Positions 61,056 to 64,000 of a stretch of 64,000 bases of DNA are shown in pieces. Positions within the stretch are counted from its first letter, which is position 1. Each line of letters starts with the position of its first letter. The notes below the pieces were generated by a model. The model was not told where the DNA came from, did no database searches, and saw only the letters and a program-made list of their open reading frames with translations. The position numbers and the translations under genes are program-made. The stretch comes from Marinobacter segnicrescens (GTDB taxonomy: Bacteria > Pseudomonadota > Gammaproteobacteria > Pseudomonadales > Oleiphilaceae): assembly GCF_900111555.1 (NCBI RefSeq), contig NZ_FOHZ01000011.1, positions 1-64,000 of the forward strand, given 5' to 3'.

Positions 61056-61910
61056 TCACTTGCCCGGTGAACGCTCCACACCTTTGACGCTGTTCCAGAT
61101 GGCATCCAGGACCTCCAGTGATTCATCTTCCATGACCCTGCCCTCCTCTTCCAGCACCTGTTCGATGGCCCGGAAACGGGCTTCGAATTTGCGATTGGTG
61201 CGACGGAGGGCCTGGTCCGGGTTCACCTTCATGAAGCGTGCGAGGTTCACGCAGACAAACATCAGGTCTCCCAGCTCATCTTCCACCTCATCCCGAGCGG
61301 CCGGATCTTGCTGGGCATTGGCCCAGGCTTCCCGTAACTCCCCGATTTCCTCCTCCAGCTTGTCGAACACCGGGCCGATATCCGGCCAGTCGAAGCCATA
61401 CCGGGCCGCGCGCCGCTGTAACTTGTCAGCCCGGGTGAGGGCCGGAAGCGATGCAGGGATATCCGCCAGACGGCTGGCCGGCTCCTGATCCGTGGTTTCT
61501 CCTTTTCCCGCTCGCTCCTCAGCCTTGATGCGCTCCCAGCTGGCAGCGATCCACTCGTCTGTGGGCCGGTTATCCGGATCAACCCGACTTTCCAGGGTAC
61601 CCTCGGGAAACACATGGGGATGCCGCCGCAGCAGCTTGCGTACCAGGGTATCCACGATGTCATCGAAGCCGAAAAGCTCCTGTTCCTGACCCATCTGCGC
61701 GTAGAAAATGACCTGGAAGAGCAGGTCTCCCAGCTCTTCTTTAAGGTGGCCGTAGTCCTCCCGCTCGATGGTGTCGGCTACCTCGTGGGCTTCCTCAAGG
61801 GTATGGGGCACGATGGTACGGAAGGTCTGCTTCGTATCCCACGGACAACCCGTCTGCGGGTCACGCAGCCGGGCCATCAGGGTTTTCAGGTCGTCGATGG
61901 TATAGCTCAT
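61056..61910 (-). CDS. mazG: Nucleoside triphosphate pyrophosphohydrolase MazG
   Basis: 284 residues with tandem MazG domains. It removes pyrophosphate from NTPs and helps lower the effects of ppGpp accumulation. The first domain has RLRDPQTGCPWDTKQTF, EEAHEVADTIE and EELGDLLFQVIFYA with the metal-binding acidic residues; the second has DEVEDELGDLMFVCVNLARF. Starts within the end of relA (4 bp overlap), a well-known pairing in gammaproteobacteria. Confidence 0.95.
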   Translation of the reverse strand: MSYTIDDLKTLMARLRDPQTGCPWDTKQTFRTIVPHTLEEAHEVADTIEREDYGHLKEELGDLLFQVIFYAQMGQEQELFGFDDIVDTLVRKLLRRHPHVFPEGTLESRVDPDNRPTDEWIAASWERIKAEERAGKGETTDQEPASRLADIPASLPALTRADKLQRRAARYGFDWPDIGPVFDKLEEEIGELREAWANAQQDPAARDEVEDELGDLMFVCVNLARFMKVNPDQALRRTNRKFEARFRAIEQVLEEEGRVMEDESLEVLDAIWNSVKGVERSPGK

Positions 61911-64000
61911 GAACGCTTGCGCCTTACCTCGATGATATTGGGCAGGTTACGGATCTGGGCCAGCAGCCGGGCCAGTTGTTCCAGGCTGCGGATTTCCACC
62001 GTAACCAACATGGTGGCGGTGTTCTCATCGATATTGGACAGGGTATTCAGGGACAACACATTGCTGCGTGAAGCCGTCAGCACCTGGGTGATGTCCCGCA
62101 GCAAGCCGTAGCGATCGTAGGCCTCGATCTCGATATCCACCGGGTAGGTCGCTTCCGGCCGGCCGCCCCAGCTCACTTCGATAATCCGGTTGGGCTCGAA
62201 TTCCTTGTGGTGCAGGAACGTCAGGCAATCCTGGCGGTGCACCGTCACCCCACGACCCACGGTGATGTAACCGCCAATAGCATCCCCGGGCAGTGGCTTG
62301 CAGCACTTGGCCGCCTGGGTTTTGAGTTTGCCCACACCACGAATCTGGATGTCCGAATCGGTTTCATACTGCCCCTTGCGGTTGCCCAGCAGTTTCAGAT
62401 CCAGCTGCTTGTCCCGGGGTTCCAGCATTTCCTGGGCCACATGGGCCACGTGGGTCGGCCGCAAGTCGCCGGCACCAATGGCGGCAAACATATCATCGGC
62501 GGCCGGGTAGTTGACCTTGCGGGCCAGCTCATCCAGGTCCACCTCGTACAGGGACAGGCGCTTGAATTCGTCCTCCAGGATGGCCCGCCCATCGGCAATG
62601 TTCTGGTCCCGGTGTTGCTGTTTGAACCAGTGGGTAACCTTGGCCCGGGCGCGGGGGGTCTGGATGTAGCCCAGGCTGGGGTTAAGCCAGTCCCGGCTCG
62701 GCGCCTGGTTGTTGGAGGTGAGGATATACACCTGGTCACCGGTTTTCAGGGGGTAGGTCAACGGCACGATCCGGCCGTTAACACGGGCACCCCGGCAGGC
62801 ATGGCCCACTTCGGTGTGTACGCGATAGGCAAAGTCCACCGGCGTGGCGCCCTGGGGCAGGTCCACCACGTGGCCCTCGGGGGTAAAGACATAGACACGG
62901 TCGGAGGCGATATCGCCAGTGAGGTGGTCCGCCAGTCCGGACAGGTCCCCCAGCTCCTCCTGCCACTCCAGTACCTGGCGCAGCCAGTTGATCTTGGCTT
63001 CGTAACCGGTGGAGCGATTGCCGGTATCCGTACCCTTGTACAGCCAGTGGGCGCACACCCCCAGCTCCGCTTCCTCATGCATCTTGTGGGTGCGGATCTG
63101 CACTTCCATCACCTTGCCTTCCGGCCCTATGACGGCAGTGTGCAGGGACTGGTACCCGTTCTCCTTGGGGTTGGCGATATAGTCGTCAAATTCGTTGGGA
63201 ATGTGGCGCCACAGACTATGGACGATACCCAGCGCGGCATAGCAGTCCCGCACTTCCGGCACCAGCAGGCGCACGGCACGGACATCGTAGACCTGGGAAA
63301 AGTCGATGCCCTTGCGGCGCATTTTCCGCCAGATGCTGTAGATATGCTTGGCCCGCCCTGCCAGCTCAGCCTGTATTCCGGAGCGGCGAAGCTCGTCCCC
63401 GAGGTCCTTCAGTACCTTCTGGATATAGCCTTCCCGGTCCAGGCGTTTTTCGTCCAGCTGGCGGGCAATTTTCTTGTAGGCGGTTTCGTGCAGGTAACGG
63501 AACGACAGGTCTTCCAGCTCCCACTTGATGTGCCCGATACCCAGGCGGTGGGCCAGCGGGGCATAGATATCGAAGACTTCCCGGGCCACTCGCATGCGCT
63601 TTTCGTAGGCGGCATTCTTCACCGCCCGCAAGGCGCAGGTTCGCTCCGCCAGCTTGATGAGGGCTACCCGCACGTCGTCGATCATGGTGACCAGCATCTT
63701 GCGCACGTTGTCCAGCTGGCCTTCTGTCTGGCCCAGCACATTGCCCTTGAGGGGATGATGGATGGCCGAAATCGCCGCCATCTGGACCACGCCCCGAATC
63801 AGGCCAGCAACCTCATCACCGAACTCCCGCTGGATTTCCTCCAGCTCGATGCGGCCTTCACGGACGGCACGGTAGAGTATGGCCGCCACCAGGCTGGCCT
63901 GGTCCAGGTGCAGTTCCACCAGCACCTGGGCCATTTCGATACCGGTGAGGAAACTGCTGGCCCCTGGCGCCCACAGCCGGTCCTCCTCGACAGCCCGGCG
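61907..64000 (-). CDS. relA: GTP pyrophosphokinase RelA, N-terminus outside window
   Basis: The frame is open from 61907 to the window edge (about 697 residues; full length is about 745). The hydrolase domain lacks the HD residues of SpoT (AAILYRAV in place of HDxxED), and the synthetase domain has EFDDYIA and ENGYQSLHTAV, the EFDD form of monofunctional RelA. TGS (VFTPEGHVVDLPQGATPVDFAYRVHTEVGH), zinc-finger and ACT (YPVDIEIEAYDRYGLLRDITQVL) domains follow. It makes (p)ppGpp on stalled ribosomes during amino-acid starvation. An internal ATG at 63934 is not the true start. mazG overlaps its end. Confidence 0.97.
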   Translation of the reverse strand, partial: RRAVEEDRLWAPGASSFLTGIEMAQVLVELHLDQASLVAAILYRAVREGRIELEEIQREFGDEVAGLIRGVVQMAAISAIHHPLKGNVLGQTEGQLDNVRKMLVTMIDDVRVALIKLAERTCALRAVKNAAYEKRMRVAREVFDIYAPLAHRLGIGHIKWELEDLSFRYLHETAYKKIARQLDEKRLDREGYIQKVLKDLGDELRRSGIQAELAGRAKHIYSIWRKMRRKGIDFSQVYDVRAVRLLVPEVRDCYAALGIVHSLWRHIPNEFDDYIANPKENGYQSLHTAVIGPEGKVMEVQIRTHKMHEEAELGVCAHWLYKGTDTGNRSTGYEAKINWLRQVLEWQEELGDLSGLADHLTGDIASDRVYVFTPEGHVVDLPQGATPVDFAYRVHTEVGHACRGARVNGRIVPLTYPLKTGDQVYILTSNNQAPSRDWLNPSLGYIQTPRARAKVTHWFKQQHRDQNIADGRAILEDEFKRLSLYEVDLDELARKVNYPAADDMFAAIGAGDLRPTHVAHVAQEMLEPRDKQLDLKLLGNRKGQYETDSDIQIRGVGKLKTQAAKCCKPLPGDAIGGYITVGRGVTVHRQDCLTFLHHKEFEPNRIIEVSWGGRPEATYPVDIEIEAYDRYGLLRDITQVLTASRSNVLSLNTLSNIDENTATMLVTVEIRSLEQLARLLAQIRNLPNIIEVRRKRS

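Overview
The window looks like a chromosomal segment of a marine gammaproteobacterium, most likely Marinobacter or a close relative. The best single clue is a 514-residue fatty acyl-CoA reductase (41584-43128) of the type used for wax-ester synthesis in Marinobacter. The gene neighbourhoods (tsaB-adk-ppc, mazG-relA, pilA/pilBCD, plsB, rsmJ) are of the Pseudomonas/Marinobacter kind. No rRNA, tRNA, prophage or CRISPR array was seen.

Region 1 (1-12.3 kb) is a surface-polysaccharide locus read leftward. It holds a GT2 glycosyltransferase, rfbBDAC (dTDP-L-rhamnose), wzm-wzt (ABC export), a 985-residue methyltransferase/coiled-coil/double-GT2 fusion resembling WsaE, a WsaF-like rhamnosyltransferase, and a HAD-type gene cut off by an IS630-family element. 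A perfect ops element lies in the leader of this operon and rfaH is encoded divergently beside it, so the whole locus is very probably under RfaH antitermination. I read the product as an exported L-rhamnan whose length is set by terminal methylation.

Region 2 (12.3-14.2 kb) is a small accessory island: a parDE pair with phased promoter repeats, two genes of unknown function, and a RelE-like toxin followed by an Xre antitoxin.

Region 3 (14.2-24.3 kb) holds a lipoprotein, a PDZ-containing sensor kinase with its NarL-type regulator, a MurA-family enzyme with cysQ, a beta-CASP metallo-beta-lactamase protein, and tsdB-tsdA for thiosulfate/tetrathionate, preceded by a perfect FNR/Anr box.

Region 4 (24.3-34.1 kb) is centred on type IV pili: two pilin genes, each with a -24/-12 (sigma-54) promoter, a serine hydrolase between them, and pilBCD. 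TGTC-containing repeats upstream of the major pilin look like PilR sites.

Region 5 (34.1-39.3 kb) has assorted metabolic genes and a patch of palindromic repeats. A DUF559 nuclease gene here is bracketed by two direct copies of the palindromic element and runs into one of them. A 65-bp tandem array lies beside it. Related palindromes lie at 33.1 kb and 60.4 kb.

Region 6 (38.4-48.6 kb) has a LuxR-type regulator with acetyl-CoA synthetase, the fatty acyl-CoA reductase, a MinD/FleN-like ATPase, and a divergent signalling pair: an HDOD-histidine kinase and a REC-PAS-GGDEF-EAL protein.

Region 7 (48.6-64 kb) is mostly housekeeping: murI, nudC, plsB, rsmJ, tsaB, adk, a YbaK-HDOD fusion, ppc, two small paralogous proteins around a palindrome cluster, mazG and relA (cut by the window edge).
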